In this document: positions 54,405 through 63,952 of the stretch, one piece after another
How the letters are laid out: each line of letters starts with the position of its first letter
How positions within the stretch are numbered: the first letter of the stretch is position 1
Assembly: GCA_013314715.1 (NCBI GenBank)
Contig: JABUFC010000003.1
Span: 30,596 to 94,595, forward strand
Source of the DNA: Bacteroidales bacterium
GTDB lineage: Bacteria; Bacteroidota; Bacteroidia; Bacteroidales; GWA2-32-17
Direction of reading: 5' to 3'
Length of the DNA stretch: 64,000 bases
Notes under the pieces: generated by a model
Database searches by the model: none
What the model was told of the DNA's origin: nothing
The model's input: the letters and a program-made list of their open reading frames with translations, nothing else
Made by a program: the position numbers and the translations under genes

Positions 54405-55422
54405 TTCCAAAACGGGCAATGGGAGCTGCTTCTAGAGTTGAAAAATCATTTTTTAGAAATTTATAATATCCAACAATAGCAATCATAGCTGCGTTGTCGG
54501 TAGTATATTTTATTTTAGGTATAAATGTCTTAATGCCCTTAAATTTAAGTCCTTCAAAGCGATTACGAATTTCGGAGTTTGCTGAAACCCCACCGCCTAA
54601 AGTAATGGTTTTAATTTGAGTGATTTCTATTGCTTTTAATACTTTTTCAATCAAAATATCGGCAATGGTATTTTGGTACGAAGCGCACAAATCGTTGATG
54701 TTTTCTTGAATAAAGTTTGGGTTTATTTTAAGTTGATCTTTTAAAAAATACAAAAATGATGTTTTTAATCCACTAAAGCTAAAATTAAGTCCCTCTACAT
54801 AAGGTTTGGCAAATTTAAATTTATTAGGATTCCCGACTTTTGCTAGTTTGTCAATAATAGGTCCACCTGGGTAACTAAGACCCATAACTTTAGCTGCTTT
54901 ATCGAATGCTTCGCCTGCAGCATCATCTATAGTGGTTCCAAGAATTTCAAATTCGTAAGGGCTATGAACAAGTATAATTTGCGTATGACCTCCCGATACC
55001 AATAAACTTAAATGAGGAAATGATGGGAATTCTTTTTGTTCGTCTTTTTCTGACAAAAAGTGCGATAAAATATGACCTTGCAAATGATTAACTTCAATTA
55101 GAGGTTTTTGTAATCCTATGGAAAGACCTTTAGCAAATGAACTTCCGACTAATAATGAACCAAGTAAACCCGGACCTCTGGTATAAGCAATGGCATCGAT
55201 ATCGTTAAGTTGAACTTGGGCTTGTAAAAGTGCTTCGTGCATAACGGGTACAATGTTCGATTGATGTGCCCTGGAGGCTAATTCAGGAACAACGCCTCCG
55301 TAGTTTTTATGTACATCTTGATTGGCAATAACGCTACTTAAAAGGGTGTTGTTTTGAATAACAGCAACAGAGGTGTCGTCGCATGAAGATTCAATACCTA
55401 ATATAGTTACAATTTGTTTCAA
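54397..55422 (-). CDS. tsaD: tRNA N6-threonylcarbamoyladenosine synthase subunit TsaD
   Basis: About 342 residues. ILGIESSCDDTSVAV at the start, the metal motif VNHLQGHILSHF, LLVSGGHT, DDAAGEAFDKAAK and the C-terminal GGGVSANS are present; t6A37 synthesis with TsaB/TsaE. No ATG exists in frame near the N-terminus. The longest frame starts at a TTG at 55452; the TTG at 55422 (MKQIVTILGIESS) fits the family length best. Start uncertain. Divergent from tamB with overlapping promoters. Confidence 0.94.
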   Translation of the reverse strand: MKQIVTILGIESSCDDTSVAVIQNNTLLSSVIANQDVHKNYGGVVPELASRAHQSNIVPVMHEALLQAQVQLNDIDAIAYTRGPGLLGSLLVGSSFAKGLSIGLQKPLIEVNHLQGHILSHFLSEKDEQKEFPSFPHLSLLVSGGHTQIILVHSPYEFEILGTTIDDAAGEAFDKAAKVMGLSYPGGPIIDKLAKVGNPNKFKFAKPYVEGLNFSFSGLKTSFLYFLKDQLKINPNFIQENINDLCASYQNTIADILIEKVLKAIEITQIKTITLGGGVSANSEIRNRFEGLKFKGIKTFIPKIKYTTDNAAMIAIVGYYKFLKNDFSTLEAAPIARFGIN

Positions 55423-55457
55423 ATTTAGTACTTTTGCAATAAAATTGTGCAAAATTA
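55420..55457. promoter_or_regulatory. Overlapping divergent promoters of tsaD and tamB
   Basis: Plus strand TACTTTTG at 55429-55436 for tamB. Minus strand has two exact matches, TAATTTTG (55457-55450) and TAAATTTG (55427-55420), for tsaD. The three boxes fall in 38 bp and partly overlap the start codons. Confidence 0.55.
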
Positions 55458-58400
55458 GAAAAAAAAGGTATATACCAATTTATTTTATTGTTTTTATCGG
55501 CAAAATATTGCTGATAGCATTTATTATTTTTAAAAGTCCACCTGTACAAACATTAATCACTCGCTATATTGCAAATAAAATGGCCGATAAGCTTAATACA
55601 CGTATTGAAATTGGTGGAGTAGATTTTTCTGTCTTTAAAACCATTGTACTGCACGATGTATATATTGAAGATCAACAAAAAGATACATTATTTTACATTA
55701 AGCATTTGAAAATCAATATTAAAGATTTAGGTTTAAATCATAAAATAATAAAAGCTCATGATATAGAAATACAACAGCCGCAATGTTTTCTAAAATTAAA
55801 CAATAAAGGGATATTGAATTTACAATTTATTATTTCGGCTTTGAGTGGCGATACTACCGATACTACTTCCACTAAACCATATCGTGTTTATATTGAACAG
55901 TTAGCAATAAAAAATGGAAAGTTTAAGTTTGATAATATAGCGGAGCCATATTTAAAGCAACAGTCTGTTGATTTTGACCATTTAAATGTTACAGGGCTAA
56001 ATTTAAAAATTAACCATATAGCTATTTTGAAAGATAGTATTACGTTTAATATTCGTTCTATTTCATTGAAAGAACAATCGGGACTCATTTTAAAGCGACT
56101 TAATACTTATGGATATATTTCGGAGTCGGGCATATATTTAAAAAAATTATTTTTAGAGACCGATTACAGCCTTGTTAGAGCTGCTTTTTTAAATTTAAAA
56201 ACAAGAAATCTGGATGATTTTAATGATTTTGAAAACACCGTAAAATTTGATATCTCTTTTTATTCTTCAAAAATAAGTTCAGAAGATATTGCTTTTTTTG
56301 CAAATAATTTACACGGTTTAAAACAAAATATAATATTGTCGGGTAAGTTAAAAGGTCCTTTAACTTCGCTTAAAACTAAAGATTTTTTAATTAAATATGG
56401 GAAAAATACTTTTATAAAGGGGAACTATGAAATATCAGGATTACCAGATATAGATAATACATTTTTATTTTTAAAATTTGAATTCTTAAAAACAAAACTG
56501 AGTGATTTTGCGGGCATGCCTTTACCTCCGTTTGATGGATCTCATAAATTGAGTTTACCCGTATTTTTAAATAATCTGGGGTCAATATTATATAAAGGTG
56601 AATTGTCGGGATTTATCAACGATTTTGTTGCTTATGGTAAATTACGAACCGATATTGGCGAAATAGTTTCAGATGCAAATATTCATTACGATACTTTAAC
56701 TAAAAATACTGTTCTTAAAGGCAATGTCGCATTAAATAACTTTTTTATTGGTAAGGTAATAGGAGCGAGTCCTTTGATAAAAAATATAACAATGAATGGT
56801 TCTATACATGCAGAATTTACTCCAAAAGGTTTTAATTCAAAGATAGAAGCTTCTTTTAGTGCATTAAATTTTAATAATTATACTTATAAAGGAATAAAAG
56901 TAAATGGAATATTAAACGAAAAAATGTTTGATGGCTCCTTTCAGCTTCAAGATCCAAATATTGGAATTGATTTTCTTGGTAAAATAGATTATTCTGGAAA
57001 AGAGCCTGTTTTTAATTTTATGGCCGATGTTAAAAATGCTAAATTAAATGTGTTAAATTTTTTGCCGAAAGACTCTAATATAGAATTAAGTTTTTTGTTA
57101 GATTCTAAAATTAGTGGAAGTAATATAGATAATGCAAATGGTCAGGTCGATTTTTATCAATTATCATATAAACATAATCAGTTATTTACTTATATCAATA
57201 ACCTGAAAATTGATATTACTCAAAACGATCAACTTAAAGAGATCCGTTTAAATTCAGATGTGCTAGATTTTAATCTTAGTGGATTTATTAAATTTGAACA
57301 ATTGCCCTATTATGTACAAATGATGATAAATACATATTGGCCTTCAATTCAATGGGTACAGATTCCAAAATCATTTAAACCGAATAAAAACTTTAATATA
57401 AATGCTTCTTTAAATCTAAAACAATATGCCGATATTTTAAAAGATTATTTACCTTGGTTGTATTTTTCAAATCAAAGTAATGTAAACATAACGTTGGGAC
57501 TTCAAAATGATGTTCAAATAAAAGTAGTAGCAGATTCTGCTAACATTGCTGGCATAGGAATTTCAAAATTGAATTTACGTTTAAACAACATAAATGACAA
57601 ATTAAATACAGAGCTTCAAACCTCTAAATTATTTTTATCAAACGAAATTATTTTAAATTCTCCTCAATTAAAAGTTTTTACATTTAATGATGAAAATGAG
57701 TTGTATATCAATTGGAATAGAAACGATAGCTTATTGGGTGATGGTGAGATTTCAGCAATTGTAAATATGAATTTGAATAATAATAAATCATATATTAACC
57801 TTGTATTTAATCCTTCACGTTTCAATTTTAATCAACAAGAATTTTATATAAATGATGGTAAAATAGATATAACAGACAGTATTATTCATATAAATCAAGC
57901 TATTATAAACCAAGGTGAACAATATTTATATGTTAATGGCGATGTCGGTAGTTCGCTCAATGATAGTTTGCATATTAACATAAATCAATTTCAAATTAGT
58001 TACATTAATCCTTTTATTCGTTCTACAGGATTAAATTTTGAAGGTATTACCAACGGTGATATTTATATAAAAAGAACATTGAAAAAGCCAATACTTGTTT
58101 CGAATTTTAATATAACCCAACTTAAACTGAACAATGAAGAAATAGGCGATTTAAACATCGAAGGTGAATGGAACGATGAAAAGCAAATTCTCCAGTACAA
58201 TGCAAGTGCATACAGGGGCAATATCAATACTCTTAATGTAATAGGGCAATACGATACAAATGGACAAATAGATGCAGATATTCAGTTTCAAAAATGGCGA
58301 CTTAATGTTATAGAACCATTTATCAGTTCATTTGCTTCAGATGTAAAGGGAACTATATCGGGCAATGTTCATTTTGCTGGAAGCTTTGAAAAACCTCAAT

Positions 58401-59887
58401 TAAATGGTAAACTTAAGTTAACAAAAACAGCTTTTTCAATTTCGTATTTAAATGCACGATATAATTTTACTGGCGATGTAGAAGTAAATCCCAATGCATT
58501 TGTGGTTCAGGGTATTGATTTATACGACGAAGAAGGAAATGTGGCCAAATTATCGGGGAGTATCAAACATCAATATTTTCGAAATGTAAAAATAAATTTA
58601 TTGGTTAATACTAAACGCTTTCTGTTTTTAAATACACGATATACCGATAATAATATGTTTTATGGCTCGGTATATACTTCGGGGTTAGTGAATATTACTG
58701 GTGATATTGAAAATATAGCTATTAATGCCAATGTGCAAACCGAAAAAGGAACTAAATTTAATTTAAATCTTGAATCGGGATCAGAACTCACACAACAAAA
58801 TTTTATACACTTTGTAAATAATAAATCGATAAACGATAAAAAACAAAATAATAGTTCGAATAATATTTTAGTCAATTCTGGTTTAAGTTTAAATTTTAAT
58901 ATACAAGCTACACCCGAAGCTAATTTTCAACTTATTTTCGATTCGAAAGTTGGCGATATTATAAAAACTCAAGGTACTGGTAATATTCGTATAGAACTTA
59001 AGCCCAATGGCGATTTTTATATATTTGGCGATTATATTATATCGCAGGGCGATTATTTATTTACCCTTCAAAATGTTATAAACAAAAAATTTGAAGTAAA
59101 ACCTGGTTCAATTGTTTCATTCTCGGGCGATCCACTTAATGCTGATTTAGATATTAAAACGGTTTATAAATTGCGTACAAGCTTATACGAATTGATGATG
59201 GATTCTACCTATAAACAAAGGGTGCCGGTCGAATGTGAATTATCATTAACCAACAAATTGCTTAATCCATCTTTTCATTTTAGTATAAATGTACCGAACT
59301 CCGATAGTCATGTAGAGGGTGTACTAGGAGCTTTATCCGACGAAGAAATTAATAAACAAGTTATATCGTTGCTGGTACTTAATCGCTTTGTTACTCCAGA
59401 AACGTATAAAAGTGGTGTTAAAACTGTTGAATATTCAAATACGACTGCATTAGGCGTAAATTCGTCTGAATTATTAACTAACCAATTGAATCATTGGCTT
59501 TCGCAAATTTCCAAAACGGTTAATTTAGGTGTTAATTATCGTCCGGGCGATATGATTTCTAATGAAGAGTTAGAGTTAGCCTTGAATACTCAAATTTTTA
59601 ACGACCGGGTAACCATTAATACGAATCTAGGAGTTGCTAATAGTTCTCAAACCGAATCTTCTATGTTGATTGGTGATTTTGATGTTGAATTAAAAGTAAA
59701 TAAATCGGGAAAGTTAAGAGCCAAAGGATTCAATCGGACAAATACTAATATTTTAAAAGATACTTCGCCCTATACACAAGGTGTTGGTTTATTTTATCGT
59801 GAGGAGTTTGATTCTTGGAATGATGTGTTTAAAAATTATTGGAATGCTATTTTTTCAAGAAAAAAAGAGGAAGAAACAAAAAATTAA
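55445..59887 (+). CDS. tamB: Translocation and assembly module inner-membrane protein TamB
   Basis: About 1480 residues. The longest frame begins at 55373, inside tsaD, before the promoter; the first plausible start after the -7 box is the TTG at 55445 (MCKIRKKRYIP), which leaves an intact membrane anchor (YIPIYFIVFIGKILLIAFIIF). The bulk is repeating beta-strands with AsmA/DUF748-like repeats and the C-terminal DUF490/TamB domain (about residues 1080-1450), with DYIISQGDYLFTLQNVINKKF and FSINVPNSDSHVEGVL-type segments. It spans the periplasm and works with TamL. Convergent to folA, stops overlapping by 4 bp. Confidence 0.9.
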   Translation: MCKIRKKRYIPIYFIVFIGKILLIAFIIFKSPPVQTLITRYIANKMADKLNTRIEIGGVDFSVFKTIVLHDVYIEDQQKDTLFYIKHLKINIKDLGLNHKIIKAHDIEIQQPQCFLKLNNKGILNLQFIISALSGDTTDTTSTKPYRVYIEQLAIKNGKFKFDNIAEPYLKQQSVDFDHLNVTGLNLKINHIAILKDSITFNIRSISLKEQSGLILKRLNTYGYISESGIYLKKLFLETDYSLVRAAFLNLKTRNLDDFNDFENTVKFDISFYSSKISSEDIAFFANNLHGLKQNIILSGKLKGPLTSLKTKDFLIKYGKNTFIKGNYEISGLPDIDNTFLFLKFEFLKTKLSDFAGMPLPPFDGSHKLSLPVFLNNLGSILYKGELSGFINDFVAYGKLRTDIGEIVSDANIHYDTLTKNTVLKGNVALNNFFIGKVIGASPLIKNITMNGSIHAEFTPKGFNSKIEASFSALNFNNYTYKGIKVNGILNEKMFDGSFQLQDPNIGIDFLGKIDYSGKEPVFNFMADVKNAKLNVLNFLPKDSNIELSFLLDSKISGSNIDNANGQVDFYQLSYKHNQLFTYINNLKIDITQNDQLKEIRLNSDVLDFNLSGFIKFEQLPYYVQMMINTYWPSIQWVQIPKSFKPNKNFNINASLNLKQYADILKDYLPWLYFSNQSNVNITLGLQNDVQIKVVADSANIAGIGISKLNLRLNNINDKLNTELQTSKLFLSNEIILNSPQLKVFTFNDENELYINWNRNDSLLGDGEISAIVNMNLNNNKSYINLVFNPSRFNFNQQEFYINDGKIDITDSIIHINQAIINQGEQYLYVNGDVGSSLNDSLHININQFQISYINPFIRSTGLNFEGITNGDIYIKRTLKKPILVSNFNITQLKLNNEEIGDLNIEGEWNDEKQILQYNASAYRGNINTLNVIGQYDTNGQIDADIQFQKWRLNVIEPFISSFASDVKGTISGNVHFAGSFEKPQLNGKLKLTKTAFSISYLNARYNFTGDVEVNPNAFVVQGIDLYDEEGNVAKLSGSIKHQYFRNVKINLLVNTKRFLFLNTRYTDNNMFYGSVYTSGLVNITGDIENIAINANVQTEKGTKFNLNLESGSELTQQNFIHFVNNKSINDKKQNNSSNNILVNSGLSLNFNIQATPEANFQLIFDSKVGDIIKTQGTGNIRIELKPNGDFYIFGDYIISQGDYLFTLQNVINKKFEVKPGSIVSFSGDPLNADLDIKTVYKLRTSLYELMMDSTYKQRVPVECELSLTNKLLNPSFHFSINVPNSDSHVEGVLGALSDEEINKQVISLLVLNRFVTPETYKSGVKTVEYSNTTALGVNSSELLTNQLNHWLSQISKTVNLGVNYRPGDMISNEELELALNTQIFNDRVTINTNLGVANSSQTESSMLIGDFDVELKVNKSGKLRAKGFNRTNTNILKDTSPYTQGVGLFYREEFDSWNDVFKNYWNAIFSRKKEEETKN

Positions 59888-60378
59888 CGCTTGTAAACGC
59901 AGAATTTCAACATCAATTTAGTAGTTTCACTATAATGATTTTCAGACGAAATCATTGTAAAATTGTTTATTTTTTCAATTGGGAAAAAAGCATCGGCATC
60001 GGAACAGCTTGCATCTATCCAAGTAACATATAATGTATTAGTATAATCAATCATTTGTTTGTAAATGCTTTCTCCGCCAATTACAAAACATAGGTTATTT
60101 TGCTTTTTTACATATTCTAGACATTCGTTAATGCTTGTAAAAACAATACAACCCTCAATACATTTGTTCTCGAGCGAAATGATGATATTGGTTCTATTGG
60201 GCAATGGCTTTTTAGGGAGCGATAGCCAGGTATTCCACCCCATAATTACGGGATGTCCTGATGTTACTTCTTTAAAATATTTTAAATCTTCTGGAATATG
60301 CCACAATAATCCATTTTTTTTGCCTATTGCACCATTTTTTGCAATAGCAACTATCATTGCAAGATTTTCTACTATCAT
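59884..60378 (-). CDS. folA: Dihydrofolate reductase
   Basis: 164 residues. Reduces dihydrofolate to tetrahydrofolate with NADPH. AIAKNGAIGKKNGLLWHIPEDLKYFK carries the substrate-binding Trp and Asp/Glu at position 31 or so (here Glu, PEDL), VIMGWNTWLSLPKKPLPNR the cofactor motif (GRNT is GWNT), and VIGGESIY. ATG overlaps the ktrA stop by 1 bp (TAATG). Confidence 0.95.
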   Translation of the reverse strand: MIVENLAMIVAIAKNGAIGKKNGLLWHIPEDLKYFKEVTSGHPVIMGWNTWLSLPKKPLPNRTNIIISLENKCIEGCIVFTSINECLEYVKKQNNLCFVIGGESIYKQMIDYTNTLYVTWIDASCSDADAFFPIEKINNFTMISSENHYSETTKLMLKFCVYKR

Positions 60379-61067
60379 TAAATTGTCGATTTATCTAACC
60401 ATTTTTTTATGTCAGCTATATGACCAAACACAATGAGTATATCGTTGGCCTGAAATATATAATCGGGAGAAATTACTCCAATTATTTTTGTTTCGAATAT
60501 ATTTTTAGACAAAATGTGCTTTTGAATATCTTGTTTTATTGTAAGTATATTGATGTTATATTTTTTTCGCAAGTCGGCTTCTGATACTTTCATCCCAACG
60601 TATTTTTGAGGTATTAAAACCTCCATAACGGCATATTCTTCCGAAATGTTTAATGAATCAATAACATTTTTAAGATTTATTTTAGTTACAAAACGTTCGG
60701 CCGAATCCTCTTCGGGATTAAGAATTTCTATGACACCAATTGCTTCTAATATGGTTTTATGTATAGGCGAAATAGCTCGACTAATAATGCGTTTAACATT
60801 ATATTTTTTTAATAATGCTGTAATTAGAACAGAAGCACCTAAATCTTCTCCGATAGCAACTAATACCATATCGGCTTCGTGAAGAGGAAGGGTTTTTAAT
60901 ACAGCATCGTCAGTACAATCAACTGTTATAGCAAAAGTAATTTTGTCTTTGATGTTTTCTACACGTTGTTCGATAGAATCTACACCAATTACTTCGTGTC
61001 CCAGTGATGCTAATTTTGACGCAACAGCTGAACCAAAGTTTCCTAAACCTATAACAATTACTTTCAT
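60378..61067 (-). CDS. K+ uptake regulatory subunit KtrA/TrkA family
   Basis: 229 residues. RCK_N domain (VIGLGNFGSAVASKLASLGHEVIGVD, NAD/ATP-binding GxGxxG with Asp) and RCK_C/TrkA_C domain (about 140-220). It gates the partner KtrB channel by nucleotide binding. It starts 6 bp after ktrB-like gene and is co-translated with folA by 1 bp overlap. Confidence 0.92.
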   Translation of the reverse strand: MKVIVIGLGNFGSAVASKLASLGHEVIGVDSIEQRVENIKDKITFAITVDCTDDAVLKTLPLHEADMVLVAIGEDLGASVLITALLKKYNVKRIISRAISPIHKTILEAIGVIEILNPEEDSAERFVTKINLKNVIDSLNISEEYAVMEVLIPQKYVGMKVSEADLRKKYNINILTIKQDIQKHILSKNIFETKIIGVISPDYIFQANDILIVFGHIADIKKWLDKSTI

Positions 61068-61073
61068 ATATTT

Positions 61074-62909
61074 TTAATTAATAATTATTTCTTCTGCAGG
61101 AAATTTATAGCGAACGGTTTTTACTTTCCTAATAAATGCAACAAATAGTGTGAGGGTTCCTATTCGTCCTAAAAACATGGTTATAATTAAAACCCATTTA
61201 CTTGCAATAGATAAATGGGGTGTAATGCCCATAGATAATCCAACCGTTCCGAATGCCGAAAAACATTCAAAAATAATTTTTTCAAAATCTAATTCAGGAT
61301 TATAGTATGAAACTAATACAATTGACATTCCAACTACTAATAAAGATAATTGTATCGTTGCAAATGCTTTTCTAACACTTTGCGATGAAATTTCTCTTTT
61401 GCTGATTTCGATTCTATTTTTTCCTTTGGCAAAGCTAAAAATATTTAGTATAGCTATAGCAAAGGTGCTTGTTTTGATACCTCCACCGGTACCTGAGGGT
61501 GAAGCCCCAATCCACATTAAAAACATAGTAAGTAAGGCGGTAATGGGCAATACTTGTGAATAATCGATGGTGTTAAAGCCTGCCGTTCTGGGTGTAACCG
61601 AAGCAAAAAATGAAAAGTACAATTTTTCAGCCCAGCTATATCCTTTTAATGTATTATTGTTTTCGAAAAGTAAAAAACTAATCATTCCTAAAAATATTAA
61701 GGATAGAGTTGTTATTATTACAATTCGTGAATTTATATTTATAATGTGGGGTTTATGGGAGTATGATTTTCCTTGTAAAATTCGAATAAAATTATATAAA
61801 AAATGTTTAAAAAGCTTGTAGTAGTTTAAAAGTATAGGAAAACCTATTCCACCAGCAATAATTAAGAATGCAATAATTGTGTGTAATAGATAGTTATGAG
61901 CAATACTAGGGTCCATTAATCCTAAACTACGTGTACTAAAGCCAGCATTACAAAATGCTGAAATGGAGTGAAATATAGAAAATTTTATATGCTCGGTCGA
62001 AAATCGTAGGTGTGGATCGAGCGAAAACCAAATAAGAATAAAGCCAATGAATTCAATGATAAAAGTAAATAAAATAATTTTAATAAGAGTTTTAAATATT
62101 TCGGAAATGGCTTCGGAATTTATGATATCTTTAATTAAAAGTTGGTCTTTAAAAGTACTCGAACCACTAAAAAATAAACCAAAAAAGGTAGTGAAAGTCA
62201 TAATTCCTAGACCACCTATTTGGATTAATACCATAATAATAGTTTTTCCAAAAAAAGTAAAATAAGTAGCAGTATCAACAGTAATTAAGCCGGTAACACA
62301 TACTGCAGAAGTAGAAGTAAAAAAAGCGTCGGTAATACTAATCCCATTATAAGTCGCTGCTGGTAATAATAACATTAATCCACCTACTAAAATGATAATG
62401 ATAAAACTTGAAAGAAACAATAAAGAAGGATTAATACCTCTTAAAAAACTTAAACTCTTTTTTGAAAATTCAATAAGAAAGACAATGCTATTTAAACTAA
62501 TTAAATAGATGGTTTCTAGTAGGTTATAATAATTTCCTAGCCAATTTTGAAAAAAATTGGGAAAGAAAAAATGTTCAACTACTAATACAGATAAAAATAA
62601 AAGTAGAGTAATTTCGCCTAATATAATTCGAAAAAGTGTTTTTTGCTGAATTAAAATAATAAGACGTATAATAAAGCTTCCTAATAAAAGAATTTGTAAA
62701 TAAAGAATGGTGTTTTGAATAAAATTAATTTTAAGTATATGGTGTTGAAACCCTAAACGATAGATTGTCATTGCTATAACAGCAAAAGAAGTTGCAAAAA
62801 TGGAGTTGGATAAAAAGTTAATGAGCCATGATAATAAAAAAAAGATACCTTTTTGAATTGAAAAGCTGATATTTTTAATATAATAAATTGGGCGTTTCAT
62901 TTGAAGCAA
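61074..62909 (-). CDS. TrkH/KtrB family potassium uptake protein
   Basis: 611 residues, longer than classic KtrB (about 450) because of about 150 extra N-terminal residues with four or five membrane helices. The four pore repeats keep the filter glycines: SAVCVTGLI, FCNAGFS, TPRTAGFNT and FGTVGLS. A cation channel-like K+ transporter with KtrA (60378). It is 25 bp after the small membrane gene at 62935. Confidence 0.94.
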   Translation of the reverse strand: MLQMKRPIYYIKNISFSIQKGIFFLLSWLINFLSNSIFATSFAVIAMTIYRLGFQHHILKINFIQNTILYLQILLLGSFIIRLIILIQQKTLFRIILGEITLLLFLSVLVVEHFFFPNFFQNWLGNYYNLLETIYLISLNSIVFLIEFSKKSLSFLRGINPSLLFLSSFIIIILVGGLMLLLPAATYNGISITDAFFTSTSAVCVTGLITVDTATYFTFFGKTIIMVLIQIGGLGIMTFTTFFGLFFSGSSTFKDQLLIKDIINSEAISEIFKTLIKIILFTFIIEFIGFILIWFSLDPHLRFSTEHIKFSIFHSISAFCNAGFSTRSLGLMDPSIAHNYLLHTIIAFLIIAGGIGFPILLNYYKLFKHFLYNFIRILQGKSYSHKPHIININSRIVIITTLSLIFLGMISFLLFENNNTLKGYSWAEKLYFSFFASVTPRTAGFNTIDYSQVLPITALLTMFLMWIGASPSGTGGGIKTSTFAIAILNIFSFAKGKNRIEISKREISSQSVRKAFATIQLSLLVVGMSIVLVSYYNPELDFEKIIFECFSAFGTVGLSMGITPHLSIASKWVLIITMFLGRIGTLTLFVAFIRKVKTVRYKFPAEEIIIN

Positions 62910-62934
62910 ATGTACATAAAAATTAAATCAAAAA

Positions 62935-63294
62935 TCAAGATTTATTTTTAGTTGATAACCATATTGAGGCTTCGTATATGGTGTAAATAATATAGTTAAA
63001 GAAAAAAATGCCGGCAATTAAAAAACGTTCTGTGTTTAACAAAAATAAAATGACTAAAACAGTAAGGTGTAAAATAAGTTTAAGCATGCTTACAAGCATG
63101 TATTGACTTATGAATGTATTCGGCGATTGTTGATGTTTTTTATTTAAATACTGAAAACTAATGTGGCTTAAAATAAAAAAGTAGAATGAAATTAGAGTCA
63201 AATACCACAATGATGGTGCAATAAAAAAAATAATAATAAAGCTAACTAAAATAGAGATAGCAAATACGAACCATGATTTTTTATTTCGTAACAT
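62935..63294 (-). CDS. Small four-helix membrane protein, AtpI-like
   Basis: 119 residues with four hydrophobic helices and few charged residues. No motif was recognised. Its place after an AtpZ gene and the bactofilin gene is the conserved position of the AtpI-like protein in the Bacteroidota ATP synthase operon. Here ATP synthase genes do not follow; a KtrB gene does. The start lies 3 bp after AtpZ. Confidence 0.72.
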   Translation of the reverse strand: MLRNKKSWFVFAISILVSFIIIFFIAPSLWYLTLISFYFFILSHISFQYLNKKHQQSPNTFISQYMLVSMLKLILHLTVLVILFLLNTERFLIAGIFFFNYIIYTIYEASIWLSTKNKS

Positions 63295-63297
63295 GAA

Positions 63298-63519
63298 TTA
63301 CTTTTTTAATAGATCTCTTATTGCAATATAAATAGCTAGTGCAACTGAAACAATTGCCATTAAAACTGTAAAAACAGGAAATTTCCATTGTATCGTTTTA
63401 TCTAACCAATATCCACCAAAAATTCCAGCAGCAATAATGGTTCCCATTTGCAAAGCTAGGTTAGAATAGCGTGCATAGTTATTTAAGTTATCTTTTGTTT
63501 TTTGTGGGTCAATCTTCAT
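63298..63519 (-). CDS. AtpZ/AtpI family protein
   Basis: 73 residues from the ATG at 63519 (MKIDPQKTKDN). Two membrane helices with the family motif YSNLALQMGTIIAAGIFGGYWLDK and a Glu/Arg-containing loop. The longer frame starting at 63576 lies within the bactofilin gene and is not needed. Proteins of this family are linked to assembly or magnesium/calcium handling of ATP synthase. It overlaps bactofilin by 11 bp. Confidence 0.87.
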   Translation of the reverse strand: MKIDPQKTKDNLNNYARYSNLALQMGTIIAAGIFGGYWLDKTIQWKFPVFTVLMAIVSVALAIYIAIRDLLKK

Positions 63520-63877
63520 TACGGCTGTTATATTCGCCCATTTTGCAAGTTCCCGAGAAAATAGCATTCGGTTCAATGGCTAATTTGCCGGTATAAATTT
63601 CGCCAACAATATTCGATGTTCCTTTAAGCGATAAAAGTTCGGTAGTAGTTATTTTGCCTTCAACTTTTCCGCCTATTTCGGCATTTTGGCAAATAATGTT
63701 TCCAATTACAATGCCCGATTGACCAATTACAACTCTTCCTTTTGTTTGAATGGTGCCTTTAATATTTCCATCGATGCGAATATCGCTTTCGCTTATAATG
63801 TCTCCAACAATATTGGTTGTGTTTCCAATTATATTAATGGAATTGGAATACATTTCATTGTCTTGATTTCTTGCCAT
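63509..63877 (-). CDS. Bactofilin (polymer-forming cytoskeletal protein)
   Basis: 122 residues. Central bactofilin beta-helix with repeating IDGNIKGTI, VVIGQSGIVIGNII, AEIGGKVEGKI and SNIVGEIYTGKL rungs, no membrane helix. It polymerises to filaments; in Bacteroidota it is often next to atp genes or M23 peptidase genes. Its stop overlaps the AtpZ start by 11 bp, giving translational coupling. Promoter -7 TACCTTTG at 63904-63897. Confidence 0.93.
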   Translation of the reverse strand: MARNQDNEMYSNSINIIGNTTNIVGDIISESDIRIDGNIKGTIQTKGRVVIGQSGIVIGNIICQNAEIGGKVEGKITTTELLSLKGTSNIVGEIYTGKLAIEPNAIFSGTCKMGEYNSRNED

Positions 63878-63896
63878 AGCAAAACATTTTTGAACT

Positions 63897-63935
63897 CAAA
63901 GGTAGAAAAAAATTACAACATATTCGTTACCTTTG
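63897..63935. promoter_or_regulatory. Divergent -7 elements of bactofilin and the rightmost gene
   Basis: Minus strand TACCTTTG at 63904-63897 (bactofilin) and plus strand TACCTTTG at 63928-63935 (gene at 63953), both exact. Good -33 boxes were not found. Confidence 0.55.
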
Positions 63936-63952
63936 CTAAAATTTAATTTTAA

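Noticed and set aside
60065..60436. Long plus-strand frame of 123 codons
   Set aside because: It is antisense to folA; no promoter or family signal.
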